NCBI GenBank assembly: GCA_012329065.1
Contig: JAAXPZ010000008.1
Location: forward strand, 1 to 37,169
Reading direction: 5' to 3'
DNA from: Sulfurovum sp.
Lineage (GTDB): Bacteria > Campylobacterota > Campylobacteria > Campylobacterales > Sulfurovaceae
DNA: 37,169 nt
Shown: in pieces, positions 16,637 to 25,322 of the stretch
Layout: each line of letters starts with the position of its first letter
Numbering within the stretch: the first letter of the stretch is position 1
Translations under genes and position numbers: made by a program
The notes under the pieces: model-generated
Seen by the model: only the letters and a program-made list of their open reading frames with translations
Told to the model about the DNA's origin: nothing
Database searches by the model: none

Positions 16637-17488
16637 ATGATACAATCACTTCCAAACTCACCTGTATATAAATATGGGTATAGACTGTATATCGCATTAT
16701 TTTTTGCCTTTTTACTTTTGCCACTTATAGCGATATCTGTATTGGCATTTAATGACACAACATCAATTACTCTTCCTTGGAAAGGTTTTACATTAGATTG
16801 GTTTTTTGCTGATACTACAGCAAGAAAAGGTCTTTTTAGCGATGCAGACCTTCTTCAGAGTATATGGATCAGCTTACAGACAGCATTTTTGATGGCAGGA
16901 CTATCTACTGTTGTGGGCACAATTGCTGCATTATTGTTTGAACAGTATAACTTTAGATTTAAGAACTTACTTTACTTCTTTGCTATTGCTCCTTTAGTTA
17001 TACCCGGTGTTATACTTGGTATATCTATTCTGCTTGGCTCAACCTATGTAGGGGGGATTTTGGATACAAAATTTGGCATAGATCTTGAGATATTTGGTCC
17101 AGGGTTTTGGCTTGTTGTTTTGGGACAATTCTCTTTTGGTGCCACTTATGTAATGCTACTTGTGGCTGCCAGACTCAAAAAGTTTGACTTCGCACTTGAA
17201 GAAGCTGCATTAAGTCTAAAGGCAAGCAGATTAGAGTCTATATGGTATATCACAATTCCATTCCTTAAGCCTGCTATTATCGGTGCATTTGTGGTAGCAT
17301 TTTTGATGAGTTTTGCAAATTTCAACACAACGATATTTTTGATAGGCTCTGATCCTACATTGCCAGTTGATCTCTATTCTAGAATTAAATTTAGTTCCAC
17401 ACCAGTACTAAATGCAGTTTCGTTTATGATTATACTTATTATCACGATTGTTGCAACTGCCAGTGTATTTATAAAAAAGAAAAAATAG
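16637..17488 (+). CDS. PotC-like ABC importer permease
   Basis: Second inner-membrane permease of the importer, 283 residues, six hydrophobic segments. It begins with a short cytosolic part and a large periplasmic loop (FNDTTSITLPWKGFTLDWFF) typical of PotC/PotI. The EAA coupling loop is EEAALSLKASRLESIWYITIP. The last TAG overlaps the GTG start of the next gene by one base, so the phosphoesterase is translated right after the permease, a strong sign that it acts on the imported compound. Confidence 0.92.
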   Translation: MIQSLPNSPVYKYGYRLYIALFFAFLLLPLIAISVLAFNDTTSITLPWKGFTLDWFFADTTARKGLFSDADLLQSIWISLQTAFLMAGLSTVVGTIAALLFEQYNFRFKNLLYFFAIAPLVIPGVILGISILLGSTYVGGILDTKFGIDLEIFGPGFWLVVLGQFSFGATYVMLLVAARLKKFDFALEEAALSLKASRLESIWYITIPFLKPAIIGAFVVAFLMSFANFNTTIFLIGSDPTLPVDLYSRIKFSSTPVLNAVSFMIILIITIVATASVFIKKKK

Positions 17489-18291
17489 TGAAGATAATTC
17501 ATCTGACAGATACCCATCTGCTGGAGACACAGGGGGACAATTTATATGGACTGAACCCTGCATATAGACTTAAAAGGGCACTTAAAAGTATAGGCAGATT
17601 ACATAAAGATGCAGATTGCATCGTAATCACTGGTGATTTGGTCAATGAGCCATCTATAAAGGCCTACAGGGTATTGCAAGAGCTATTGGAAGAATCCAAA
17701 ATTCCAGTTTACTTACTGGTGGGAAATCATGATAGCAGGCAACAATTTGGAAAACATTTCCCCGACTTTATACAAGATGGGTTCGTACAGTATGAAGCAG
17801 AGATAGATGGTCGTATACTGTTGTTTCTAGATACCCTAGTAGAGGGAGAGTCTTATGGTATGCTTTGTGATGAAAGAATACTCTGGCTAAAAAAGAGACT
17901 CAAAAAGCATAAAAAGAAGGATGTATTACTCTTCATGCATCATCATCCAGTAGAGTCAGGACTCTACGAGATGGACAGTAATGCAAATTTCAGGACAAAA
18001 GATGCCTTTTGGGATCTTCTTGTCGAGTATGATTGTGTTAAGCATATAGCTTTTGGACATCTGCATCGTATCATGCATGCTACATACAAAGGTATTGCTA
18101 CTCACTCTACTAGAAGTACTACCTTTCAAGTCTCTTATCAGCCTCACAGTAACTCTGAGCATCTTACAAATCAGGAAAAGGCGACTTATGCTATTATTGA
18201 GATAAACAAGCATGGTACTATACGGATACACCACCATGAGTATCTAAATGAGAAGATGTATTACAAGGACGAGTCAAGGTTTTCGGGATGA
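17488..18291 (+). CDS. Metallophosphoesterase, GpdQ/CpdA-like phosphodiesterase
   Basis: Binuclear-metal phosphodiesterase, 267 residues, without signal peptide, so cytosolic. The full metal-site set is present: DTH (residues 7-9), GDLVNE, GNHD, MHHHP and GHLH. The LYG after the first motif and the THSTRSTTFQVSYQ C-terminal strand resemble class III cyclic-nucleotide/glycerophosphodiester phosphodiesterases (CpdA, GpdQ) and related phosphonate-diesterases. The family alone allows cAMP hydrolysis; the position between the importer and a second glycerophosphodiesterase favours cleavage of an imported phosphodiester. GTG 17488 overlaps the permease stop, and the 3' end overlaps the next gene by 4 bp. 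Confidence 0.88.
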   Translation: MKIIHLTDTHLLETQGDNLYGLNPAYRLKRALKSIGRLHKDADCIVITGDLVNEPSIKAYRVLQELLEESKIPVYLLVGNHDSRQQFGKHFPDFIQDGFVQYEAEIDGRILLFLDTLVEGESYGMLCDERILWLKKRLKKHKKKDVLLFMHHHPVESGLYEMDSNANFRTKDAFWDLLVEYDCVKHIAFGHLHRIMHATYKGIATHSTRSTTFQVSYQPHSNSEHLTNQEKATYAIIEINKHGTIRIHHHEYLNEKMYYKDESRFSG

Positions 18292-19094
18292 ACTTTATGG
18301 ATCAGTTTAGCTCAAACAAACTGGTTGTAGCACATCGTGGATATCGTGCCTGCTATCCAGAAAACACACTGCTGTCATTTAAAAAAAGCTTAGGAAAGTG
18401 TGACCTTATAGAACTTGATGTGGGATTTAGTAAAGACGGTATGGCTATTGTCATACATGATGATACGCTTGATAGAACTACAGATGTTGCCTCAGTAGAT
18501 TGTTTTGATTTCCCATATAATATCGTAGATTATGAATATGATATGATAGAAAGCCTAGATGCTTCATCATGGTTTGTTCGTAGTGACCCTTTTGGAACTA
18601 TCTCGCAAAATATTGTTTCTATACAAGAGTTGCAAGAATCTCCTATCCAAAAGATACCAACCTTAAAAGAGGTACTCATCTTTTTAAAGCAAAATAATAT
18701 GCCTGTAAATGTTGAGCTTAAGGATATGAGCGGTACCAAGTTTGATGCTCTAGCTACAGAAAAAGTATTGGATATAATACATGACCTTGATATGGTAGAT
18801 ATGGTGATAATCTCTTCTTTTAATCATGCTTATCTTCGCCAAGTAAAGAAAGTAAATCCAAATATTTGCATTGCTGTCTTGCAAATATATGAAAATATAG
18901 AAAATATTGTTGAGTATTTAAAAAGCCTAGATGCATCATGTTATCACCCGGAGCTAGGAATTGCAAACAGAAGAGTTGTTCAGAAGGTATCAGATGCTGG
19001 AATTATGGTAAATGTTTTTACAGTGAACGACCCTAAAGACCAAGAGCGTTTGTATGGTTATGGGGCAAGGAGTATATTTACAGATTTTTTATAA
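18288..19094 (+). CDS. Glycerophosphodiester phosphodiesterase (GDPD/UgpQ type)
   Basis: Hydrolyses glycerophosphodiesters to sn-glycerol-3-phosphate and an alcohol. It has 268 residues and no signal peptide, so it is the cytosolic UgpQ type. The TIM-barrel active site is visible: AHRGYRACYPENT (His and Arg), ELDVGFSKDGMAIVIHDDTLDRTTD with the metal-binding Glu and Asp and the second catalytic His, and NVELK. The end has VFTVNDPKDQERLYGYGARSIFTDF, matching the closing barrel strand. An insert of about 35 residues after DRTTD is longer than in E. coli UgpQ. ATG 18288 overlaps the preceding stop by 4 bp; the pyruvate kinase ribosome binding site starts at the stop codon. Confidence 0.92.
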   Translation: MNFMDQFSSNKLVVAHRGYRACYPENTLLSFKKSLGKCDLIELDVGFSKDGMAIVIHDDTLDRTTDVASVDCFDFPYNIVDYEYDMIESLDASSWFVRSDPFGTISQNIVSIQELQESPIQKIPTLKEVLIFLKQNNMPVNVELKDMSGTKFDALATEKVLDIIHDLDMVDMVIISSFNHAYLRQVKKVNPNICIAVLQIYENIENIVEYLKSLDASCYHPELGIANRRVVQKVSDAGIMVNVFTVNDPKDQERLYGYGARSIFTDFL

Positions 19095-19104
19095 AGGAGA
19101 CATC

Positions 19105-20541
19105 ATGAGTGCAAGTACCAAAATAGTGGCTACCTTAGGTCCAGCAAGCAATAGTTTAAAGATGATAACAAAGCTCATGAAGGCGGGAGTAAGCATATTC
19201 CGCCTTAATTTTTCACATGGTAGTCATGCTGAGCATCTTGAGACATTGAATATCATAAGAGCTGCATCCAAACAACTTCAGGTTACAATAGCAGTGCTTC
19301 AGGATATCTCTGGCCCAAAGCTAAGAATAGGCGATATAGATAGACAGTTTGATCTAAAAGAAGGAGATCAGATAACTTTTGTCTATGAGTGTGTAATAGG
19401 TTATCAGGTTAGTATAGATTCCTATGTGGTAAGCATAAATTATCCAGATATTCTAAAAAGAGTTAAGGAGGGTGAGTATATATATCTCTACGATGGAACC
19501 ATACGAGCTAAAGTTGTATCCGTAGGGGAAAATGTAAAGGTTAGAGTAGAAAACAATGGTCTTTTAAGTTCCAAAAAAGGGGTTAATTTCCCAAACACTG
19601 AGATAGGAATTGATGTACTTACGAGCAAAGATCGAGAAGATATAGCTTGGGGTGTTGCCAATGGTGTAGATATGTTTGCCATATCATTTGTGCAAAATGC
19701 AGATGATATATTAAGTGTAAGCAACTTGCTAGATGGATATGACGCCAAGATAATTGCAAAAATAGAGAAGTTTGATGCCATAGAACATATTGATGAGATT
19801 TTGGCAGTATCAGATGGGCTGATGGTGGCAAGAGGTGATTTGGGTATAGAAGTGCCTTATTATGAGGTTCCCACTCTTCAGAAAATGCTCATACGAAAAG
19901 CTAACGAGCAAGCAAAGCCGATCATCACAGCCACTCAGATGCTCTTGAGTATGACTAGAAGTCCAAGTCCTACCAGGGCTGAAGTCTCTGATGTTGCCAA
20001 TGCGGTTTTGGATGGTACTGATATGGTCATGCTGTCAGAGGAGAGTGCTATAGGTGACAATCCCGTAAATACTGTAGAGACTATGAGTAGTATCATTAGG
20101 CAAACGGAGAGGATTTATCCTTGTCGCAGAAAAGAAATATGGAAATCATACGATAAAGGCAATATCATCGAGCGTTCTGTAGTCAATATCGCAGACAAAC
20201 TGGGAGCTACAGGTATCCTATCTTTGACAAGTTCAGGAAGAAGTACAGTGAAAATATCCAGATTTAGACCCAAGACAAAAATATATGCATTTACGCATAC
20301 ACAAAGTCTGCTAAACCAATTAAGTATGTTGTGGGGCGTGACACCTATAGTCAAACTACCAATCTTGTCACCATCTAAGCTTATACAGGCTATGCTTGTC
20401 GCACTAGATGATGCAGGTAGACTTGATAAAAATGGATTATATATCACAGCTATCGGATATCCAGCAGGAGTGCCTGGATCCACCAATACCATCAAGATAC
20501 TCAATGAGGCAGAAATCTTATATTATTTGAACTTAGATTGA
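19105..20541 (+). CDS. pyk: Pyruvate kinase
   Basis: Converts phosphoenolpyruvate and ADP to pyruvate and ATP. It has 478 residues, normal length. Seen are the N-terminal STKIVATLGPASN, FRLNFSHGSHAEH with the ATP-contact residues, LQDISGPKLRIG, IAKIEKFDAIEHIDEIL with the catalytic Lys and metal-binding Glu, MVARGDLGIEVP, and MTRSPSPTRAEVSDVANAVLDGTD. The C-terminal effector domain is present. ATG 19105 has AAAGGAGA at 19093-19100, which begins on the last base pair of the upstream stop, so it is the last gene of the importer-phosphodiesterase operon. Its place there suggests that carbon from the imported substrate flows to pyruvate. A right half of the MITE-like repeat abuts the stop. Confidence 0.95.
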   Translation: MSASTKIVATLGPASNSLKMITKLMKAGVSIFRLNFSHGSHAEHLETLNIIRAASKQLQVTIAVLQDISGPKLRIGDIDRQFDLKEGDQITFVYECVIGYQVSIDSYVVSINYPDILKRVKEGEYIYLYDGTIRAKVVSVGENVKVRVENNGLLSSKKGVNFPNTEIGIDVLTSKDREDIAWGVANGVDMFAISFVQNADDILSVSNLLDGYDAKIIAKIEKFDAIEHIDEILAVSDGLMVARGDLGIEVPYYEVPTLQKMLIRKANEQAKPIITATQMLLSMTRSPSPTRAEVSDVANAVLDGTDMVMLSEESAIGDNPVNTVETMSSIIRQTERIYPCRRKEIWKSYDKGNIIERSVVNIADKLGATGILSLTSSGRSTVKISRFRPKTKIYAFTHTQSLLNQLSMLWGVTPIVKLPILSPSKLIQAMLVALDDAGRLDKNGLYITAIGYPAGVPGSTNTIKILNEAEILYYLNLD

Positions 20542-20557
20542 TTAGAGGTGTCCTTAA
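20542..20557. repeat. Solo end of the TTAAGGGCACCTCTAA repeat family
   Basis: TTAGAGGTGTCCTTAA directly follows the pyk stop. It matches the right end of the MITE at 34197-34367 (TTAGAGGTGCCCTTAA) with one change. No matching left end is seen within 200 bases, so it is a solo or decayed copy. Confidence 0.6.
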
Positions 20558-20602
20558 GTATCTCATGATAAAATAGTATAATTATATACGGCGGATTATT
20601 AT

Positions 20603-21820
20603 ATGAATAGAACTATTGTTGTTTTTCTACTTTTTTCTTCATTGCTTTCAGGGGGTGGCTATTTTTCTACTCAAGATGATATTTGTAAAGAAGCGACTGA
20701 TCACTATTGTGCAAATGATTCAGAAGCTATAAAAAACTTACAATTGTCTCTAGCATCGGATAGAAACCTTAAGCGAGTCATCAGTATGGACGGCATATTG
20801 GGAGATAATACTCATGAGGCTGTCATTGTTTTTCAGAAACATTATGGGATTGAGCCAGCAGATGGGTGGGTAGGCAAAAAAACAAGGCAAAAGCTGGATG
20901 AGGTTTATGACCTCAAGCCATTTTCTTTTTCTAGAGCTGGTGATATATGTGAAGAAGCAGAAGGACAGGAATGTCCAAATGAGTTCGAGGAAGTTCGTAA
21001 CTTCCAGATAGTTATGAATTTTGATAAAAATATGAGCGTTGATCTGGACATGGATGGCAATTGGGGCAAAAACACTATGGCAGCAGCAGTAAAAATGCAG
21101 AAAATTTATGGAATGATACAGGTTGATGGCTGGATTGGAAAGGGCTCCAAGCGACTACTAGACAAGCTCTCAGCAGGACTATTATTTCCTAAAGTACCCA
21201 AGATGTTTAGGCAAGTTAGAACTGGTAAGATAGCGACACTGAGTGGCAACATAGGAGCCAGCAAGAGAGTAAGAGCTGGTAGCTACGCGGCTTTTAAGCG
21301 TAGCAAAGGATATCCCAAAAGCTTTGCTGTGTACCGTAATGATAAGCTACTCAAAAAAGCAAGCACAATCAAGACGAAAATTGTGATCAATAAGAAAACT
21401 CAGCGTATAAAACTCTTCGTGGGTAGTGAAGTGGCTATTGACTCCCCATGCACCACTGGAGCTATTAGAAAACTAGAGCCCAATACTCGAAAAGTATATA
21501 ACAAAAGTACCCCAAGTGGAAACTTTAAAATAACAGAAAAGATTGTTGATAAACGATCTACGATATTTGGTAAACTTTATCGTAATGGTAAAATGGTTTG
21601 GAGAGGAGATAGGCGTAAATACAAAGGGCCTTCAGCCAAATATATAGGTGCATCACTCAAAAACTGGATGAGACTAACCAGTTCAGGTATAGGTATCCAC
21701 GGCAGTAAATATGTAAAACGATACCCAGCTACAAATGGATGCATTCGTGTGCCCTACAATGTGGTCACAAAGATTTTTAAATATGCCAAAAAAGGTACGC
21801 CAGTTAAGATTGTGAATTGA
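20603..21820 (+). CDS. L,D-transpeptidase with two peptidoglycan-binding domains
   Basis: A 405-residue secreted wall enzyme. Residues 1-19 form a signal peptide. Two PG_binding_1-type repeats follow: about 25-100 (LQLSLASDRNLKRVISMDG..LGDNTHEAV..FQKHYGI..ADGWVGKKT) and 105-190 (same pattern with MDGNWGKNTMAAAVKMQKIYGM and DGWIGKGS). Each carries a Cys pair near its start (ICKEATDHYC and ICEEAEGQEC) that may form disulfides. The YkuD domain covers about 245-405; the active site is GIGIHGSKYVKRYPATNGCIRVP, with His, Cys nucleophile and Arg. Expected role is 3-3 cross-linking or peptide exchange in the periplasm. It stands alone, convergent with thiQ after 3 bp. Confidence 0.92.
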   Translation: MNRTIVVFLLFSSLLSGGGYFSTQDDICKEATDHYCANDSEAIKNLQLSLASDRNLKRVISMDGILGDNTHEAVIVFQKHYGIEPADGWVGKKTRQKLDEVYDLKPFSFSRAGDICEEAEGQECPNEFEEVRNFQIVMNFDKNMSVDLDMDGNWGKNTMAAAVKMQKIYGMIQVDGWIGKGSKRLLDKLSAGLLFPKVPKMFRQVRTGKIATLSGNIGASKRVRAGSYAAFKRSKGYPKSFAVYRNDKLLKKASTIKTKIVINKKTQRIKLFVGSEVAIDSPCTTGAIRKLEPNTRKVYNKSTPSGNFKITEKIVDKRSTIFGKLYRNGKMVWRGDRRKYKGPSAKYIGASLKNWMRLTSSGIGIHGSKYVKRYPATNGCIRVPYNVVTKIFKYAKKGTPVKIVN

Positions 21821-21823
21821 TAT

Positions 21824-22492
21824 TTAATCTTCTTTGGAGAATGATTTATCAAGTTTTAGAATACCATCTTTCATGCTATATACTTGGTCAGCAAGTAGGT
21901 TACAATCCTCTATTTCATGAGTGATCATAATGGTGTGTAGGTTATTGTCTTCGGTTATCTTTTTGACTAGATCAAGCATTTGTAGCCTAGTCTCTCTATC
22001 TAGTCCAGTAAAAGGCTCGTCAAGTAAGAGTATAGGCTTGTTGCGAAGCAGTGCACGAGCTAGTGCTACTCTCTGCTGTTGTCCGCCTGATAGTTCTGTG
22101 GCAAGCTTTTGTTCATGTTTTGAAAGGTTCATTTGGGATAGTATCTCTTTGACCCTACCTAGCTGCTCTTTATTAGCTTTCCCTTTTGGGTTTATGCCTA
22201 GTAGTATATTTTTATGCACAGAAAGATGCTCAAAAAGATTATGCTGTTGAAAAAGTATAGTGACTGGTCTCTTTTCTATAGGTAGCTCGAGTAATTCTTC
22301 ATCATCAAGCTTAACAGATCCACTATCTGCATCTAGGAACCCTGCGATCAGATCAAGCATGGTTGACTTACCGCTACCACTTTCACCCAGTACTCCGATA
22401 ATTTTGCCAGAAGACATCTGTAGGGCAAAATGATAAGTGTATATTGTGGCGACAGTTTTATAGCTGTATGTCAGATTTTCTATATTGAGCAT
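21824..22492 (-). CDS. thiQ: Thiamine ABC importer ATPase ThiQ
   Basis: ATPase of the thiamine/TPP importer, 222 residues, the short ThiQ form without a C-terminal regulatory domain. Walker A GESGSGKST, signature LSGGQQQRVALARA, Walker B ILLLDEP and switch His in ITHEIED are all present. ATG 22492 is preceded by AGGGAGA; the frame extends to 22507 but that adds no family sequence. It overlaps the 3' end of the permease gene by 35 bp, so the two are translationally linked. Confidence 0.9.
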   Translation of the reverse strand: MLNIENLTYSYKTVATIYTYHFALQMSSGKIIGVLGESGSGKSTMLDLIAGFLDADSGSVKLDDEELLELPIEKRPVTILFQQHNLFEHLSVHKNILLGINPKGKANKEQLGRVKEILSQMNLSKHEQKLATELSGGQQQRVALARALLRNKPILLLDEPFTGLDRETRLQMLDLVKKITEDNNLHTIMITHEIEDCNLLADQVYSMKDGILKLDKSFSKED

Positions 22493-24113
22493 TCTCTCCC
22501 TTTGCAAATATTCTTGGTATTATAACAAAGAGACCCAAAACCAAGACTAGAAGTATTAGTGCAACTCCTGCTGCATCACTATTACGGTATGATCCCATAA
22601 GCTGATATAAGTACCAAGGAAGTGTAGTGATCTCATCACTCCCAAAGAGAGCAATCACTCCTAGGTCTCCAAGTGACAATGCAAAAGATAGAGCAAAAAT
22701 ATAGCTTATGGATGAGCGGAGATATGGTATCTCGCAATATCTCCATCGTACCAATGTGCTAAGCCCAAGAGAGAGGGTCAGCTTATCATACCTATAAGCA
22801 GTTTTCTGCATAGCAGGATAGATAATCGAGAGGGCAAAAGGTAGACTCATCAAAACATTGGCAGTGAGTACCGCTATCATCGCCCAAATAATCATAGGTG
22901 CTTCAAACCTCTGTGATATAAGAAAGAATCCAAAACCAAGTATGAGTGAGGGGATAGCTAGATATAAGTTCCCTGAAAAAGCTATCATTAATTCCAGTGT
23001 CTTGCTAAACTTAGAGTCCGAGATCTTAAATGGCAGGATGAAATTGCGTCTTGCATCGCTGAGAAGTAGGGCAAATAGTACAGTCAGACAGGCAGAGACT
23101 GTGGCAATAGCCAAGCTGATACTAAGCGATCTTATAAAGAGTGGATTTGTGACAATTCTTATAAAGTCTGCTTGTATACCGTCTGCAACTATGGCAATAA
23201 GTGGTAATATAAAAATAATTGTCGATAGAGCTATAATGGCTCTTTGGAGCAAGCCTCTATTTTTTGGTTCTCTCCATGTTATGAGGCTATTGGAGGTTTT
23301 TAGATTTCCTGATCCTACTCTGAAACTAGATGATAGGAGAACGAGCATTATAGATATGCTAAGCTGAATAAGAGCAAGTTTGAGAGCAAAAGGAATATCA
23401 AAATCTATCTTAATAGCCTCATAGATGGCAACTTCTAGTGTGTTGTTCGACGGTGATCCTCCAAGAAGCAATACTATGGCAAAAGAGGTAAAGCAGAGCA
23501 GAAATATAGTAGCAGCCATACTTACTATCGTTACTCTGATAGCCACCCACTCCACAAGCCAAAATCTCTGCCATGCGGAGAAGTTTAGACTCTTGGCAAG
23601 TCTATATTTCTCTTTGGGTATAGATTCAAAGCTATGCAGTAAGCCTCTTGATGCAAATGATGCATTGAGATAGACATGAGCTATCAAAATACCTGCAAGA
23701 CCATAGAGCCAACCTCCAAATGAATAGTCGAAGAGGTATAGAGATAGTCTGTTTAGCCAACCGTTGTTGCCAAGAATAGTAATCATTCCAAAAGCCACTA
23801 TGAGTGTAGGCAGTACAAGAGAAGATGAAAAGAGTGCAATAAGTAGGCTTCGTCCCTTGAAATTTGCTTGATGTGTGAGACTCCATGCCAATACTGTCCC
23901 AGCAGATACAGATAGTACAGTGGATATGCTAGCTTGATATAGTGTAAACTTCACAAGTCCCATGATTCTATCGTCTATGATAGAGATTGGAGCGGCGTCC
24001 GAAAAATTGTAAAGTAAACTGAATAATAGAACTGCAAAAGAGAGTAGGGCTATAGATATGGTGAGCCCTGGGATAACAGAGGCTCTAAATCTCCATATCT
24101 CTTTGTGTAGCAT
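22458..24113 (-). CDS. thiP: Thiamine ABC importer permease ThiP
   Basis: Two-domain inner-membrane permease of the thiamine importer, 551 residues, with about twelve hydrophobic segments. Two EAA-type coupling loops are visible, one in each half, around KYRLAKSLNFSAWQRFWLVEW and RYDKLTLSLGLSTLVRWRYCEIP, as in ThiP and FbpB-type fused permeases. The start could be GTG 24140 (overlapping thiB) or ATG 24113 (two bases after the thiB stop); I prefer 24113, which puts MLHKEIWRFRASVIPGL just before the first helix. Substrate assignment rests on the TPP riboswitch and the ThiB partner, since the sequence alone would also allow an iron importer. Confidence 0.88.
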   Translation of the reverse strand: MLHKEIWRFRASVIPGLTISIALLSFAVLLFSLLYNFSDAAPISIIDDRIMGLVKFTLYQASISTVLSVSAGTVLAWSLTHQANFKGRSLLIALFSSSLVLPTLIVAFGMITILGNNGWLNRLSLYLFDYSFGGWLYGLAGILIAHVYLNASFASRGLLHSFESIPKEKYRLAKSLNFSAWQRFWLVEWVAIRVTIVSMAATIFLLCFTSFAIVLLLGGSPSNNTLEVAIYEAIKIDFDIPFALKLALIQLSISIMLVLLSSSFRVGSGNLKTSNSLITWREPKNRGLLQRAIIALSTIIFILPLIAIVADGIQADFIRIVTNPLFIRSLSISLAIATVSACLTVLFALLLSDARRNFILPFKISDSKFSKTLELMIAFSGNLYLAIPSLILGFGFFLISQRFEAPMIIWAMIAVLTANVLMSLPFALSIIYPAMQKTAYRYDKLTLSLGLSTLVRWRYCEIPYLRSSISYIFALSFALSLGDLGVIALFGSDEITTLPWYLYQLMGSYRNSDAAGVALILLVLVLGLFVIIPRIFAKGENAQYRKSDIQL

Positions 24114-24115
24114 AC

Positions 24116-25111
24116 TTATTTTGCGACTGCTTGAATCCACTCATCAACATATAATTTCTTATTTTCTTTTACTTTTTGACTATCCATTAGTATCATTTTT
24201 GAAGGAACCTTGAGAGTAGAGAAGCCATTTGGGAGACCTTTTTTGGTTTTGACTACTGGATATGTCCAATTTGTAGTAGGGATAATATCTTGAAAGGTAT
24301 CAGATAGCATAAATTGTAGGAATTTTTGTGCCAGTTCTTTGTTTTTAGAGCTCTTGAGCATAGCTGCCACCTCTATCTGCCCATAGTGTCCTTCCTTGAA
24401 GTCTGCTGATAGATAATTAGTCTTCTCTTCGGCTATGATATGGTAAGCTGGCGATGTTGTGTAGCTCAGTACCATGTCTGCCTCACCTTTGAGAAACAGT
24501 CCATATGCTTCTGACCAACCTTTGGTAATAGTGAGGATATGTGGTGATAGTCGTTTCCAATACTCTGCTGCCTTGTCTCCATATACTGATTTAACCCACA
24601 ATAGAAGCCCAAGGCCTGGTGTGGAAGACCTGGGATCTTGTATGACTATTTTGAAACCCTTTGGCATAGATACTAGCTCTTCAAAGGAAGTAGGTACTTT
24701 TTTTAGCTTATCCATATCATATACAAATGCAAAATAGCTATAATCAAAAGGCACAAATGTATCATCATTCCAGTCTTTTGGAAGCACTACCTTACTAGTA
24801 TCTGTCGAGTGCTTCTCAAAAAGCTTTGTCGCTTTGGCAGTAAGAGCGATACTTGTATCTAGCCCCAGCAAGACATCTGCTTTGGTTCTGCTGCCTTCCA
24901 TCTGTATTTTTCGTAGGGTTCCTATGGCAGATGAAGAGGCTACAAAATTTAGAGTACAGTTGCACTCCTTTTCAAAAGCTTCTTTGATCTTTGGAGCTGG
25001 ACCCCAAGAAGCGGCAAAAGAATCATATGTGTAGACAGTGAGTGTTGGCTTCTCGGTAGCATATAATGCACCTGCCATGATAAGTGTGAGTAGTAGAAAA
25101 TTCTTTTTCAT
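24116..25111 (-). CDS. thiB: Thiamine ABC importer binding protein ThiB
   Basis: Periplasmic thiamine/TPP-binding protein, 331 residues, family length. Residues 1-18 form a signal peptide (MKKNFLLLTLIMAGALYA). The mature protein starts TEKPTLTVYTYDSFAASWGP, the typical ThiB opening, followed by DVLLGLDTSIALTAK, VPFDYSYFAFVYD, IQDPRSSTPGLGLLLWV and VLSYTTSPAYH, which form the ligand cleft. GTAAGGA at 25118-25124 (minus strand) is the ribosome binding site and takes part in the riboswitch fold. First gene of the thiBPQ operon. Confidence 0.93.
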   Translation of the reverse strand: MKKNFLLLTLIMAGALYATEKPTLTVYTYDSFAASWGPAPKIKEAFEKECNCTLNFVASSSAIGTLRKIQMEGSRTKADVLLGLDTSIALTAKATKLFEKHSTDTSKVVLPKDWNDDTFVPFDYSYFAFVYDMDKLKKVPTSFEELVSMPKGFKIVIQDPRSSTPGLGLLLWVKSVYGDKAAEYWKRLSPHILTITKGWSEAYGLFLKGEADMVLSYTTSPAYHIIAEEKTNYLSADFKEGHYGQIEVAAMLKSSKNKELAQKFLQFMLSDTFQDIIPTTNWTYPVVKTKKGLPNGFSTLKVPSKMILMDSQKVKENKKLYVDEWIQAVAK

Positions 25112-25270
25112 AGTTTATCCTTACTTTGTTATTATGGTAAGGAGAGATTGTTTGTGCAATAAAATTTGATTGCAACGAAGCTTCTCTTCCTTACGCCAGA
25201 ATTACCTGGTTCAAGTTCAGCGGGTAGGCTTTGTCTTCTCAGCTATTTTGGGTTAATAGCACCCCGAGAG
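25112..25270 (-). promoter_or_regulatory. TPP riboswitch and SD-hiding expression platform
   Basis: The aptamer lies at about 25184-25270 on the minus strand. It has the THI-box landmarks in order: CGGGGTGC, GCTGAGAA, a pyrimidine-rich ACCCGCTGAAC part, TTGAACCAGGTAATTCTGGCGTAAGG. The 3' arm of its closing helix contains GTAAGGA (25188-25194). The platform contains TCCTTAC (25137-25143), and the thiB ribosome binding site is again GTAAGGA (25118-25124). TCCTTAC can pair with either copy but not both. With TPP bound the aptamer helix should keep its own arm, leaving TCCTTAC to cover the ribosome binding site and stop thiamine uptake. Confidence 0.93.
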
Positions 25271-25322
25271 TGTTGAACTGATAATATAACAGATTTGGAT
25301 AAAAATAGTCTTAATATGAAAC

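Noticed and set aside
13583-17488. Plain naming as spermidine/putrescine importer
   Set aside because: Family membership is clear but the pocket acids are replaced and the operon partners are phosphodiesterases, so the gene symbols potDABC were not assigned.
17488-18291. Firm assignment as cAMP phosphodiesterase CpdA
   Set aside because: The motifs are shared by CpdA and GpdQ; operon context favours a diester-cleaving role and no cAMP-linked gene is nearby.
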